Part shown: positions 17,125 to 25,238 of the stretch, piece by piece
How positions within the stretch are numbered: the first letter of the stretch is position 1
Layout of the letters: each line of letters begins with the position of its first letter
From: an uncultured Clostridia bacterium
GTDB taxonomy: Bacteria; Bacillota; Clostridia; Oscillospirales; Oscillospiraceae
Assembly: GCA_937890525.1 (NCBI GenBank)
Contig: CALADI010000009.1
Span: 1-64,000, forward strand
Reading direction: 5' to 3'
DNA: 64,000 nt
Notes under the pieces: generated by a model
The model's database searches: none
The model's input: the letters and a program-made list of their open reading frames with translations, nothing else
What the model was told of the DNA's origin: nothing
Translations under genes and position numbers: made by a program

Positions 17125-19035
17125 TTATTGTGTAGACAAGCCGGATGGCTTGAGTCTGACCATGACCGCTGTGGCGTCATCTTCGCCATTGGATCCCCCT
17201 TCCAGAATCCGGTCTGCCATCTCCCCAAGGGGCAGATCTTCGGAATGCCAATGGTCCGGCATTTCCTCTCCGGCGCCATCGCTGAGCATCATCAGCACCT
17301 CTCCCCCGCATAGGGACAGCCGGTCCGCCCTTTCCCGCTGGCGCTGTGACAAGCCAGGCGGCGGCCCGGCTGTCCCGATTTTTCGCACCCTGCCCCGGTG
17401 CAGCAGATACGACGGGGCAGCGCCCCACTTATATAACTCTGCCATGCCTGTATCCAGCCGGATCTCCAACAGATCCACCGTGGTGCAGGCACCTTTTTCG
17501 CCCAAAACCGCCATGTGGTTCAGGCTCCGCAGGGCATACTCCGCCGGATACCCCAGCGCCAGCAGCCGCCTGAGGAACTCCGCCCCTGCGGCGCTCTCCT
17601 GCCGGGCGTCCACTCCCGTGCCCATCCCGTCGCACAGCAGCACATAGTAGCGGTTCTCCGTCCCGGAAAACCAGATGCACACATCCCCGTTCACCGCATG
17701 ACGGCTCCGGGTGCTCAGCCCCACCTCCGGGCAAAACCTAGGTTCACGGCTGACCGCAGCACGGGGCAGCTCGTCAGCAAGCCCCTGCAAATACAGGGCG
17801 ATATACCCATACTGCTCCCCCAGCGCCCGGCGGTAGGACGCCTGCCGGGCACGGTCTGCCCGGATCCGGCGAAGCCGCTCCTGCCCCCGCTCCAATTCCG
17901 CCGCCAAAACTCCACGATGGGCGCAGGTGTGGGGCAGTTCCGCTTCCCGGATGGGGATCCCGCCCCAGATTTCGGGCATTTCCTCCATCACGGCACGCCC
18001 GGCACAGTCCCGGCGATCCGGGCAGCCGCCGCAGGCAGTCTCCACCGAGCATGCCATGATCTGACCGCTGTCCACCGGGGGATCGTGTACCGGGAGGCTC
18101 TGCTCCATGGCGTCAAAGACCATGGCAAGCTGCTCCAGCCGCACCTGCGCCACCGCCGTCTCTCCCCGCCGGTGGGCAAGCGGGCGCATCCCAAATGCGC
18201 CGGGCAATATCACCCCCACCGCTCCCCCCAGCAGCAGCCCCGGCAGGGGCATGGGGTCCGGATTTCCCGTGAGCATCGCCACCGCCCCATAGCCGAAAGC
18301 AGGACACAGCGCCGACGCCCACCGGCTGCGCCAAGGCAGCAGCCGCAGCAAAAAGGCGGCGGTCATGGCGCCAGCCATGGGCACATGGGTGATGTGGGAC
18401 AGATCCAGCGCCATGCCGGACAGGGCCGCCGCCGGAAATCCGCCGGCTGCGGCGATCATCCCCGCCGCACCATAGCCCAGCAGCCGCAAGGGCGTCACCT
18501 GCGCCAGCGCCAGCACCACCAAACTCTGCCCCATCCAGTCGGCAGCCGTCCCCGGGCACAGCCGGCAGGTCTGGAACACCGCCGCAGACCCGGCGCCCAC
18601 CGCCACCCGCAGCAGGAACGCGCTCACCGTGGTATCATCCTGAAAGCGGATCTGGAAGACAACGCCGCAGGCCGCCACGATCAGCGCCGACAGCGCCGGG
18701 ATCAAGGTCGGCTGCCGCCGGGCGATGCCCCGATCACAGACGAGACTGCCCACCAGCAGACCGCCCACCAGCCACGCCAGTGCTTGGGCGCCGCCCATTC
18801 CCCAGAAGGTGAGATATCCGGCGCAGCCCCCAAGGGCAATGGCGATGCCGTGCCATCCGCTGCCCACGGCGCAGCACAACCCCATGACGATGGGCTGAAG
18901 ATCCCCCCTCAGCGCCGCCGCCGACAGCACAAAGCCCAGCACAGCGAAGCCCGCCAGCTCCATGAACCCCTGATACGGACGAAACCGCCGGCGAAGCCCC
19001 TGTTCCTGCTCCGGTGTCATCAAATTCCCCATCAT
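17125..19035 (-). CDS. spoIIE: Stage II sporulation protein E-like PP2C phosphatase
   Basis: SpoIIE dephosphorylates SpoIIAA in the forespore to activate sigma-F. The predicted product is 636 residues: a membrane region of about ten helices (roughly 20-290), a linker containing a four-Cys patch (CGGCPDRRDC), and a C-terminal PP2C phosphatase domain (about 415-636). The phosphatase domain includes LLCDGMGTG and the metal-binding LMMLSDGAGEE and NGEDDATAVMV blocks. It is nearly 200 residues shorter than B. subtilis SpoIIE. The start at 19035 has GAGGT close upstream; a longer upstream reading frame is Pro/Arg-rich and non-coding in character. Confidence 0.85.
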   Translation of the reverse strand: MMGNLMTPEQEQGLRRRFRPYQGFMELAGFAVLGFVLSAAALRGDLQPIVMGLCCAVGSGWHGIAIALGGCAGYLTFWGMGGAQALAWLVGGLLVGSLVCDRGIARRQPTLIPALSALIVAACGVVFQIRFQDDTTVSAFLLRVAVGAGSAAVFQTCRLCPGTAADWMGQSLVVLALAQVTPLRLLGYGAAGMIAAAGGFPAAALSGMALDLSHITHVPMAGAMTAAFLLRLLPWRSRWASALCPAFGYGAVAMLTGNPDPMPLPGLLLGGAVGVILPGAFGMRPLAHRRGETAVAQVRLEQLAMVFDAMEQSLPVHDPPVDSGQIMACSVETACGGCPDRRDCAGRAVMEEMPEIWGGIPIREAELPHTCAHRGVLAAELERGQERLRRIRADRARQASYRRALGEQYGYIALYLQGLADELPRAAVSREPRFCPEVGLSTRSRHAVNGDVCIWFSGTENRYYVLLCDGMGTGVDARQESAAGAEFLRRLLALGYPAEYALRSLNHMAVLGEKGACTTVDLLEIRLDTGMAELYKWGAAPSYLLHRGRVRKIGTAGPPPGLSQRQRERADRLSLCGGEVLMMLSDGAGEEMPDHWHSEDLPLGEMADRILEGGSNGEDDATAVMVRLKPSGLSTQ

Positions 19036-19127
19036 TTGTACCTCACAGCCTTTCCCATGTATGTAGACAAATCCTACCACGGCGGAAGGGATAATGCTGT
19101 CGGAAGGAAAGACCGGGAGAAATAATC

Positions 19128-19156
19128 TTGCAACGGAAGAAAAATCCGTGTATAAT
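19128..19156 (+). promoter_or_regulatory. Promoter of the CYTH-exonuclease-cutC operon
   Basis: TTGCAA (19128-19133), 17-base spacer, consensus TATAAT (19151-19156), 31 bases before the CYTH start. Confidence 0.75.
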
Positions 19157-19187
19157 GAAGCAAAACCAACGAAAAGGAGCGCTCTGC

Positions 19188-19781
19188 ATGGCGACGGAAT
19201 TTGAACTGAAGTATCTGGCTGACGAAAAAGCGCTGGAAGCCCTGTCCCGCCGGTTCCCCGGTGGCAGGCACATCGCCATGTCCACCACCTACTACGACAC
19301 CCGGGATTCGGACCTCTCTGCCCGGCGGTGGACGCTGCGGCGGCGGCAGGAGAACGATACTTTCGTCTGCACCCTGAAGACCCCCGCAGGCAGCAGCCTG
19401 CGCCGGGGGGAATGGGAGATCCTCTGCCCCAAGATCGAGGACGCCGTTGCCCCCTTGGCAAAAGAATCGGATCTTGCGGAACTGGCGGACTTGGCCGCCA
19501 AGGGGCTGCGCCCGGTCTGCAGCGCCCGGTTCGACCGGATCGCCGTGTCCATCGCCGTGGGATCGTCCACGGCGGAACTGGCGCTGGATCGGGGGGAGCT
19601 GCTGGGAAGCGGACGCTCCATTCCCCTTGCGGAGTGTGAGATCGAGCTGAAATCCGGCTCGGAAGAGGAGATCCGTATCTTTGCCGATGCTCTGGCCCGG
19701 GAATACGGACTGATCCCGGAGTCCCGCAGCAAATTCGCCCGGGCACGGGCGCTGACACAGGAGGATGTACATGGCATTTGA
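19188..19781 (+). CDS. CYTH domain protein (triphosphate tunnel enzyme)
   Basis: 197 residues. The N-terminal ExExK signature is present as EFELK (residues 4-8), followed by alternating charged strands that line the CYTH tunnel: YYDT, RRWTLRRRQEN, CTLKT, RRGEWEI, RFDR, ECEIELKSG and a closing SKFAR. Such enzymes cleave inorganic or nucleoside triphosphates or, rarely, make cAMP; which applies here is open. AAGGAG lies 8 bases upstream of 19188, favouring this start over an earlier one. It overlaps the exonuclease gene. Confidence 0.88.
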   Translation: MATEFELKYLADEKALEALSRRFPGGRHIAMSTTYYDTRDSDLSARRWTLRRRQENDTFVCTLKTPAGSSLRRGEWEILCPKIEDAVAPLAKESDLAELADLAAKGLRPVCSARFDRIAVSIAVGSSTAELALDRGELLGSGRSIPLAECEIELKSGSEEEIRIFADALAREYGLIPESRSKFARARALTQEDVHGI

Positions 19782-20457
19782 TACATTATTTGATACATAC
19801 ACCCGGCTGCTGCTCATCGACACCGAGACCACCGGGCTGGACTTCGCCCGGGATGAGATCATCGAGTTCTCCGCCGTGGCGCTGGAGCGGGTGGACGGCG
19901 AGGTGCAGACGGTCCTGGAATACGACCGTCTGGTCAGTCTTAGCCCCGGGGGCTTCGTTCCGCCCCAGATCCAGCAGCTCACCGGCATCTCCACCGAGGA
20001 CATCCGCCAGCGGGGTCTGCCCAAGACCCGGGTCTGCCGGGACATTGCCGAGATGGTGGCAGGGAATACCCTGCTGCTGGCATACAACGCCCACTTCGAC
20101 CTCAGCTTCCTGTTCTATATGCTCCTGCGGGACGGGGATCCCACGGTGCTCAAGGGCAAGGACAAGCTGGATCTTTTGACGGTGTACAAGGACCGCCACC
20201 CCTACCCCCATAAGCTGTGCAGCGCCATCGATGTCTACGGTCTGTCCGGCACCGTGGTCAACTCCCACCGGGCCATTGACGATGTGGTCGCCACCGTGGC
20301 GGTGATGCAGGCCATGGAGGCGGAAAAGGACGACCTGTCCCGCTACATCAATTTGTTCGGCTACAATCCCAAGTACGGCTTGGGGAGCAAGCCCATCGGC
20401 TCCGTCACCTACAAGCCCCAGCCCTACAACCCCACCCGTCCCCTGTACGAAGCATAA
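19771..20457 (+). CDS. DEDDh-type 3'-5' exonuclease (DnaQ/epsilon-like)
   Basis: 228 residues with the exonuclease motifs in order: IDTETTGLD (Exo I, D and E), YNAHFDLSFL (Exo II, D) and SHRAIDDVVAT (Exo III, H and D), so all four metal ligands and the catalytic His are intact. It is a stand-alone exonuclease, not fused to polymerase, probably acting in DNA repair or RNA trimming. AGGAGG directly abuts an ATG at 19765, which is too close; the ATG at 19771 has the proper six-base spacing. It overlaps the CYTH gene by 11 bases. Confidence 0.88.
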   Translation: MAFDTLFDTYTRLLLIDTETTGLDFARDEIIEFSAVALERVDGEVQTVLEYDRLVSLSPGGFVPPQIQQLTGISTEDIRQRGLPKTRVCRDIAEMVAGNTLLLAYNAHFDLSFLFYMLLRDGDPTVLKGKDKLDLLTVYKDRHPYPHKLCSAIDVYGLSGTVVNSHRAIDDVVATVAVMQAMEAEKDDLSRYINLFGYNPKYGLGSKPIGSVTYKPQPYNPTRPLYEA

Positions 20458-20468
20458 GGAGGTACCCC

Positions 20469-21215
20469 ATGAATACGCTGTTGGAGATCTGTGTGGATTC
20501 CTTCGAGTCTGCCCGCCGTGCCCAGGATGCCGGGGCAGACCGCATCGAGCTGTGCGCCGACCTGCTGGTGGGGGGCACTTCCCCCAGCCCCTTTCTGGTG
20601 GAGCAGGTGGTCCGCCGTCTGAGCGTGGCGGTGAATGTGCTGCTGCGCCCCCGGTTCGGGGATTTCTGCTTCACGGACGAAGAAAAAGAAGTGCTGCTGA
20701 AGCAGATCGATTCCTGCCGGGCGCTGGGCGCTGGCGGTGTGGTCATCGGCGCCCTGACCCCGGAGGGAGATCTGGATCTGCCCTTCCTGCGCGCATGCAT
20801 GGAGCATGCGCAAGGACTGCGGGTCACCCTGCACCGGTGCTTCGATGTGTGCCGGGATCCCTTTGCCGCATTGGAAGACGCCATCGCCTTGGGCATGGAC
20901 ACCATCCTCACCTCCGGGCAGGCGGCATCCGCCGCTGACGGGACGGATCTGCTGTGCCGGCTGAACCGGCAAGCCGCTGGCAGGATCCATCTGCTGGCAG
21001 GCAGCGGTGTGAATCCCGGCAACATCGGCGCCATCCATGCCGCCACCGGCATCACCCACTTCCACCTGTCGGGCAAGCACACCGAGCCGGGGCCCATGGT
21101 GTTCCGCCGGGAGGGCGTGCCCATGGGTCTGCCCATGGCGTCGGAATTCGACCGCCAGTACACCAACCCCGCCGTGGTCGCCAGCGCAAAGCAGGCGGTT
21201 TTGTCCTTGAGCTGA
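20469..21215 (+). CDS. cutC: CutC-family TIM-barrel protein
   Basis: 248 residues, full length for CutC. Conserved pieces are LLEICVDSFESARRAQDAGADRI split over the first strand and helix, ELCADLLVGGTSPS, NVLLRPRFGDF, RVTLHRCFDV and the GSGVNPGNI loop. CutC was named for copper homeostasis, but direct copper handling is disputed, so no mechanism is claimed. AAGGAGG sits 7 bases before the start, 11 bases after the exonuclease stop; third gene of this operon. Confidence 0.88.
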   Translation: MNTLLEICVDSFESARRAQDAGADRIELCADLLVGGTSPSPFLVEQVVRRLSVAVNVLLRPRFGDFCFTDEEKEVLLKQIDSCRALGAGGVVIGALTPEGDLDLPFLRACMEHAQGLRVTLHRCFDVCRDPFAALEDAIALGMDTILTSGQAASAADGTDLLCRLNRQAAGRIHLLAGSGVNPGNIGAIHAATGITHFHLSGKHTEPGPMVFRREGVPMGLPMASEFDRQYTNPAVVASAKQAVLSLS

Positions 21216-21243
21216 TCACACAAAAACAGGCAGCGTGTCAAAT

Positions 21244-21396
21244 GCTGCGCCCAAGGCTCCCTTTACGCAAGGGAGCTGTCACGCCTGCGGCGTGACTGAG
21301 GGATCGTGTTCAAAAAAGCAGTTTTCCCATCCCCTCCGTCAAAAATCAGAGATTTTTGCCACCTCCCCTTGCCCGCAAGGGGAGGCTTTGGTGTGG
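21244..21396 (+). repeat. Hairpin-rich intergenic repeat, copy 1
   Basis: About 153 bases made of four consecutive palindromes: GGCTCCCTT/AAGGGAGC, GTCACGCC/GGCGTGAC, AAAAATC/GATTTTT and CCTCCCCTTG/GCAAGGGGAGG. The whole block recurs in reverse orientation at 38001-38163 with high similarity. It has no coding capacity, no transposase and no obvious target duplication. It resembles the REP/MITE-like intergenic repeats common in Oscillospiraceae genomes. Confidence 0.85.
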
Positions 21397-21442
21397 CGCA
21401 TTCCATGAAAAACCCACGCAAAACGAGTCCTTTGGCAAACTG

Positions 21443-21482
21443 ACGGGCAGCTTCTCGAAATAGGAGAAGCTGCCCGTTTTTT
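21443..21482 (+). terminator. Strong intrinsic terminator
   Basis: 14-bp stem ACGGGCAGCTTCTC/GAGAAGCTGCCCGT with a 7-base loop and TTTTTT. It could end the cutC operon after the repeat. Confidence 0.88.
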
Positions 21483-21494
21483 GTGGATTTTCTG

Positions 21495-21523
21495 TTGACT
21501 TTTCTCCGGGATCCCGATACCAT
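21495..21523 (+). promoter_or_regulatory. Promoter of the 59-residue membrane protein
   Basis: TTGACT (21495-21500), 17-base spacer, TACCAT (21518-21523). Confidence 0.6.
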
Positions 21524-21581
21524 AAAAGTACAAGGGCTGCTCACAGGCATCCCAAATTCGGTTGGCGAAAGGAGACTTTTT

Positions 21582-21761
21582 ATGACGATCTGGAAAATTC
21601 TCGGCTTGGTCGGCGCAGGCGCCGCATTCATCTTGATCTTCTCCTGCTTCGGGGTCGCCCCCTATGCGGATCAGATCCTCACCGTGATCGCCGGGCTTTG
21701 CGCCGCAATCTTCTCCATGCTGGCATTCATTGCCGATAAGCTGTCCGCCAAAAAGGAATGA
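21582..21761 (+). CDS. Small two-helix membrane protein, unknown function
   Basis: 59 residues with two predicted membrane helices (about 5-25 and 30-50) and a charged tail DKLSAKKE. AAAGGAG sits 8 bases upstream, with its own promoter and a terminator 20 bases past the stop, so it looks like a genuine monocistronic small gene. I do not recognise a family. An upstream in-frame ATG lacks a ribosome site. Confidence 0.65.
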   Translation: MTIWKILGLVGAGAAFILIFSCFGVAPYADQILTVIAGLCAAIFSMLAFIADKLSAKKE

Positions 21762-21780
21762 GATCCCGGCACCATACGCC

Positions 21781-21813
21781 AAAGGCTCCCCTGTGCAAGG
21801 GGAGCCTTCTTTT
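21781..21813. terminator. Bidirectional terminator between two small membrane genes
   Basis: Stem AAGGCTCCCCT/AGGGGAGCCTT with a short loop and T-runs on both sides, between the convergent small genes. Confidence 0.8.
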
Positions 21814-21818
21814 GTGGG

Positions 21819-21989
21819 CTATTGGTCTGCGTCTATCTTTTTGTATTTGAAAAACAAAACAAGTGTAAGGATGCCCGGGAAGATGAATGCGCCGCTGTTT
21901 ACCCCTCTGGTTTGGGCAATGAACGAGATAAGCCCAATCAGCGTGATAACAGAAGAAATAATGAGTAATATACGCATTTTTCGTTTCAT
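21819..21989 (-). CDS. Small membrane protein, unknown function
   Basis: About 56 residues: basic start MKRKMR, two hydrophobic segments (about 6-24 and 31-47) joined by a short loop, and a charged end KYKKIDADQ. AAAGGAG precedes the chosen ATG by 11 bases; an ATG seven codons earlier overlaps this ribosome site and is less likely. A promoter with TATACT near 22080 on the minus strand may serve it. No family recognised. Confidence 0.55.
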   Translation of the reverse strand: MKRKMRILLIISSVITLIGLISFIAQTRGVNSGAFIFPGILTLVLFFKYKKIDADQ

Positions 21990-22174
21990 AATCGCAGCTT
22001 CTCCTTTCATTCTTGAAGGGGACTGAGCATAGACGAACGAGTTCCTGCCCCACGGGGATCACCTCTACTGTTTTCTTACAGTATAAAGATAACAAGAAAA
22101 ATCCCAAAACACAAGTGGGAAAAAGCTGCAATATTGAAAGAAGGAACATATCCTGCTTCCCACTTCTCCCTCTT

Positions 22175-22795
22175 TCAAATCCCGTCGATGGTATACACCC
22201 CGGAGCAGAAGCTGAACGGCTCAAATTCCAGATCGGGAAACCAGGGCTTCAGCTCCTCCACCGTGGGATAGATCTCATCATCGTCCCACAGCCCGCCGCA
22301 ATCCTGACGGCATTGGGTCAGCGCCTGCTGTGTTTCAAACGCCACATCCCCGATGAAGATCTTTCCATCCTCACCCAAAACCTGCTGCATTTGGCGGATC
22401 AGAGAAATTTTCCCCGGCAGATCCAAGTGGTGGATGGCGTAGGTACACACCACGAAATCAAATTCCTTCTCCCGGATCCGGGGCGGCAGCCCTTTCGAAA
22501 AATCCCCCTGCACCAGTTCTGCCCCCGGCATCTTCTCCCCGGCGATACGGATCATCTGTTCCGAAAAATCCACCCCGGTGATCCGGCAGCCGTTTTGGTA
22601 CAGGCGGTTGGTCAGCGTCCCCGTGCCGAAGCCCACATCCAGCACCCTTGCGCCGGATTTTTCCATGATCTTTCGGTAGATCCGCTCCAAGATCCTCCCA
22701 TACCCGGCAAAGGGGTAGGTATTGCGCTCCTCGCTGATGGAAACGCTTCGGTCGTAATCCCCGGACCAGCCGTCAAATCCGCTTTGATCCAGCAT
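22175..22795 (-). CDS. Class I SAM-dependent methyltransferase
   Basis: 206 residues with the Rossmann-type motif I VLDVGFGTGTLTNRL (about 50-64), an acidic end of strand 2 (GVDFSEQM), motif post-I LVQGDF and a motif IV-like FDFVVCTYAIHHL. The substrate is unknown; the layout resembles YrrT/UbiE-like small-molecule methyltransferases. AAGGAGG is 7 bases upstream and overlaps the DUF1292 stop. It is the third gene of the proC-DUF1292-methyltransferase operon. Confidence 0.85.
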   Translation of the reverse strand: MLDQSGFDGWSGDYDRSVSISEERNTYPFAGYGRILERIYRKIMEKSGARVLDVGFGTGTLTNRLYQNGCRITGVDFSEQMIRIAGEKMPGAELVQGDFSKGLPPRIREKEFDFVVCTYAIHHLDLPGKISLIRQMQQVLGEDGKIFIGDVAFETQQALTQCRQDCGGLWDDDEIYPTVEELKPWFPDLEFEPFSFCSGVYTIDGI

Positions 22796-22807
22796 ATCCG
22801 CCCCTCC

Positions 22808-23101
22808 TTACACCATAGGGGCGGCTTTCTCGATCTCCTCCGGGGTGTGGGTGGAGATATAGTTGATGAAGCCCTGCACCACCTTGCGGTCGTTCTCCCC
22901 CTCCAGCGGCAGGATCCGGGTCAGGTCGTTGGGATCATACCGGCAGGCGGACAGCGCTACCGGCGCATCCGTACCCAGCTCGTCCGGAGTATAAAGCATA
23001 TAATTCGCCTTAGTCTCCGGGGAATAGAAGGTAAACAATACCTGCATGGTCACATCCCCCTCGGGGGTGTGCATCACAAAGGTCATTTCTTTTTCACTCA
23101 T
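22808..23101 (-). CDS. DUF1292-like small protein
   Basis: 97 acidic residues with no membrane segment. The beta pattern MTFVMHTPEGDVTMQVLFTFYS followed by NYMLYTPDE resembles DUF1292 (YrzB-like) proteins, whose function is unknown. AAGGAG lies 8 bases upstream inside the end of proC, and its ATG overlaps the proC stop as ATGA. Coupling to proC is clear from sequence; functional linkage is inference. Confidence 0.7.
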   Translation of the reverse strand: MSEKEMTFVMHTPEGDVTMQVLFTFYSPETKANYMLYTPDELGTDAPVALSACRYDPNDLTRILPLEGENDRKVVQGFINYISTHTPEEIEKAAPMV

Positions 23102-23898
23102 TTGATAAACTCCTTGTTCTTTTCATAGGCGGCGATCACCGCCTCCATCATACTGCTGCGCAGACCGCCCCGCTCCAGCGCCCGGACGCCCTGGATGGTG
23201 CTGCCCCCGGGGGAGCAGACGGCGTCCTTCAGGGCACCGGGGTGCTGCCCGGTGGTGAGCACCAGCTGCGCCGTGCCCAGCATAGCTTGGGCGGCATAGA
23301 CCAGCGCCTTGTCCCGGGGCAGACCGCAGGCCACGCCCCCGTCTGCCATGGCTTCCAAAATCTGGCAGTAGAAAGCGGGGCTGCATCCTGCCACGGCGCT
23401 GGCGGCGTCGATCAGATGCTCCGGCAGCCGGTCAAACAGACCTGCGCCCTCCATCAGATCCAGAAATTCATTCAAATCCGCCTGATTTACCCGGTCGTTG
23501 GCGTCGTAGACGATCAAGCCCTGCCCCACCCCAGAAGGTGTATTGGGCATGATGCGGATGATGGGGTAGCCTCCACCCAGCATCGACGCAATGTTGGCCA
23601 TGGTCAGCCCCGCCGCCATGGTCACGAGGACCGCATCGGTGCGGACCTCCAAAATGGGCTTCAAGCCGCCCAGAACTTCCTCCATATACTGAGGCTTCAC
23701 CCCAAGGATCACGAACTTGGATCCCCTTGCCACGGACTCGTTGGTGGACGCCACCAACTGGTGCTCCTGGGCAAAGTCCCGAGCATGCTCCCACCGCTTG
23801 GAGCTGACCAGGATCTCCTTGCCGGGGACTTTCTTCGCCGCCGCCTTGGCCAGCGCCCCGCCCATATTGCCGATGCCGATAAAGCCTAATTTCGCCAT
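23098..23898 (-). CDS. proC: Pyrroline-5-carboxylate reductase
   Basis: Last step of proline synthesis: NAD(P)H reduction of pyrroline-5-carboxylate. The 266-residue protein begins with the Rossmann motif LGFIGIGNMGGALAK and has ILGVKPQYM, the PNTPSGVGQG substrate loop and the C-terminal dimer helix with VCSPGGSTIQGV. Length is normal. AGGAGG lies 7 bases before the ATG at 23898; the ATG two codons earlier is too close to it. No proA or proB is visible. Confidence 0.93.
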   Translation of the reverse strand: MAKLGFIGIGNMGGALAKAAAKKVPGKEILVSSKRWEHARDFAQEHQLVASTNESVARGSKFVILGVKPQYMEEVLGGLKPILEVRTDAVLVTMAAGLTMANIASMLGGGYPIIRIMPNTPSGVGQGLIVYDANDRVNQADLNEFLDLMEGAGLFDRLPEHLIDAASAVAGCSPAFYCQILEAMADGGVACGLPRDKALVYAAQAMLGTAQLVLTTGQHPGALKDAVCSPGGSTIQGVRALERGGLRSSMMEAVIAAYEKNKEFIK

Positions 23899-23955
23899 AT
23901 CCATCCCTCCTGTTTTCCCTTATCATATCAGCACTTGGCGGAAAATGCAATCACC

Positions 23956-23984
23956 TTGCACCGGGAATAAGAGTGTGCTATACT
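23956..23984 (+). promoter_or_regulatory. Promoter of the aminotransferase gene
   Basis: TTGCAC (23956-23961), 17-base spacer, TATACT (23979-23984), 28 bases before the start. Confidence 0.65.
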
Positions 23985-24011
23985 CTTAGCATCTATTGTG
24001 AGGTGAATGTG

Positions 24012-25205
24012 ATGATCCAGCAAACCATGTACGATCTGGGCGCCCACCGCTCCTGCATTCGGGAGCTGTTTGAATACGGACGGATGCGCGCGGCTCAGGT
24101 GGGAGCAGAAAATGTGTTTGACTTCTCTCTGGGCAACCCCTCCATCCCCGCCCCGGAGCAGGTGAGCACGACCATTGCCCAACTGGTCGCCCAGACCGAG
24201 CCCACGGCGCTCCATGGCTATACCCCCGCCGTGGGGGATGCCGAGGCACGGCGCTCCATCGCTGAGGATCTGAACCGGCGCTATGATGCCGGAGTGCGCC
24301 CGGAGGATCTGTTTCTGGGCTGCGGCGCTGCGCCGGAGCTGGTCAGCGTGATCCGGGCATTGGCTGTGCCCGGGGCAGAATTTATCGCCATCGCCCCGTA
24401 TTTCCCGGAGTACAAGCCCTTCGTCACCGGCTGCGGCGGCATATTCCGCAGCGTTGCCGCCCAGATCCCGGATTTTGGCATCGACCTTGCCGCCTTGGAA
24501 AGCGCCATCACCCCCCATACCCAAGCCGTCATCGTCAATTCCCCCAACAACCCCTCCGGGGCGGTCTACCGGCAGGAGACTTTGGAGCGCCTTGCTGATC
24601 TGCTCACCCGAAAATCCCGGGAGGTGGGGCATCCCATCTACATCATTGCCGACGAACCCTACCGGGAACTGGTCTACGGCGGCATCCAAGTCCCCTTCCT
24701 GCCCAAGCTGTACCCGGACACGGTGGTGTGCTACTCCTACTCCAAATCTCTGTCCCTGCCGGGTGAGCGCATCGGCTATGTCTATGTCCCCCGTCAGGCC
24801 CAGGAGCATGACGCCCTGTATGCCGCCATCTGCGGGGCGGCACGGGTATCCGGCCATGTCTGCGCTCCTTCCCTGTGGCAGAAGGTCATCGCCCAGTGCG
24901 CCCACCTGCACCCGGATCTTGCCCAGTACGATCACAACCGCCGGCTGCTGTGGCAGAGGCTCACCGCCATGGGCTACGAGACTGCCCGCCCCGACGGGGC
25001 ATTCTACCTCTTTGTCAAAGCCCCCAACGGCAGCGCCAAGGCGTTTTCCGAACTGGCGAAAAAGCAGGATGTTCTGGTGGTTCCCGGAGATGATTTCGGG
25101 TGCCCGGAATACTTCCGGCTGTGCTACTGCGTCAGCGCCGACTGCATCCAGCGCAGCCTGCCCCGGTTCCAAACCCTGATGGAGCAGATCAAATCCCCAG
25201 AATAA
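24012..25205 (+). CDS. PLP-dependent class I/II aminotransferase
   Basis: 397 residues of fold type I, aspartate-aminotransferase-like. The substrate-binding NSPNNPSG, the PLP-facing IADEPYRELVYGG and the Schiff-base region YSYSKSLSLPGERIGY with its lysine are all intact. The amino-acid specificity cannot be told from sequence. GAGGTG precedes the ATG at 24012; a longer in-frame start upstream overlaps the promoter. Monocistronic. Confidence 0.88.
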   Translation: MIQQTMYDLGAHRSCIRELFEYGRMRAAQVGAENVFDFSLGNPSIPAPEQVSTTIAQLVAQTEPTALHGYTPAVGDAEARRSIAEDLNRRYDAGVRPEDLFLGCGAAPELVSVIRALAVPGAEFIAIAPYFPEYKPFVTGCGGIFRSVAAQIPDFGIDLAALESAITPHTQAVIVNSPNNPSGAVYRQETLERLADLLTRKSREVGHPIYIIADEPYRELVYGGIQVPFLPKLYPDTVVCYSYSKSLSLPGERIGYVYVPRQAQEHDALYAAICGAARVSGHVCAPSLWQKVIAQCAHLHPDLAQYDHNRRLLWQRLTAMGYETARPDGAFYLFVKAPNGSAKAFSELAKKQDVLVVPGDDFGCPEYFRLCYCVSADCIQRSLPRFQTLMEQIKSPE

Positions 25206-25208
25206 GCG

Positions 25209-25238
25209 AAAAAAGGCACGCAACAGCGTGCCTTTTTC
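25209..25238. terminator. Bidirectional terminator between aminotransferase and DHHW gene
   Basis: Stem AAAGGCACGC/GCGTGCCTTT with a 4-base loop, with A- and T-runs on both sides so it can serve both convergent genes. Confidence 0.85.

Larger units (their letters stand above)
21216..21581. other. Gene-free stretch: repeat, terminator and promoter
   Basis: This 366-base gap holds repeat copy 1 (21244-21396), then a strong terminator (21443-21482) and the promoter of the small membrane gene (21495-21523). I see no coding sequence. The 45 bases between the repeat and terminator show nothing recognisable. Confidence 0.7.

Noticed and set aside
21819..21989. Toxin-antitoxin pair with the 59-residue neighbour
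   Set aside because: The genes converge, each has its own promoter, and neither has toxin-like composition or an antisense RNA signature.
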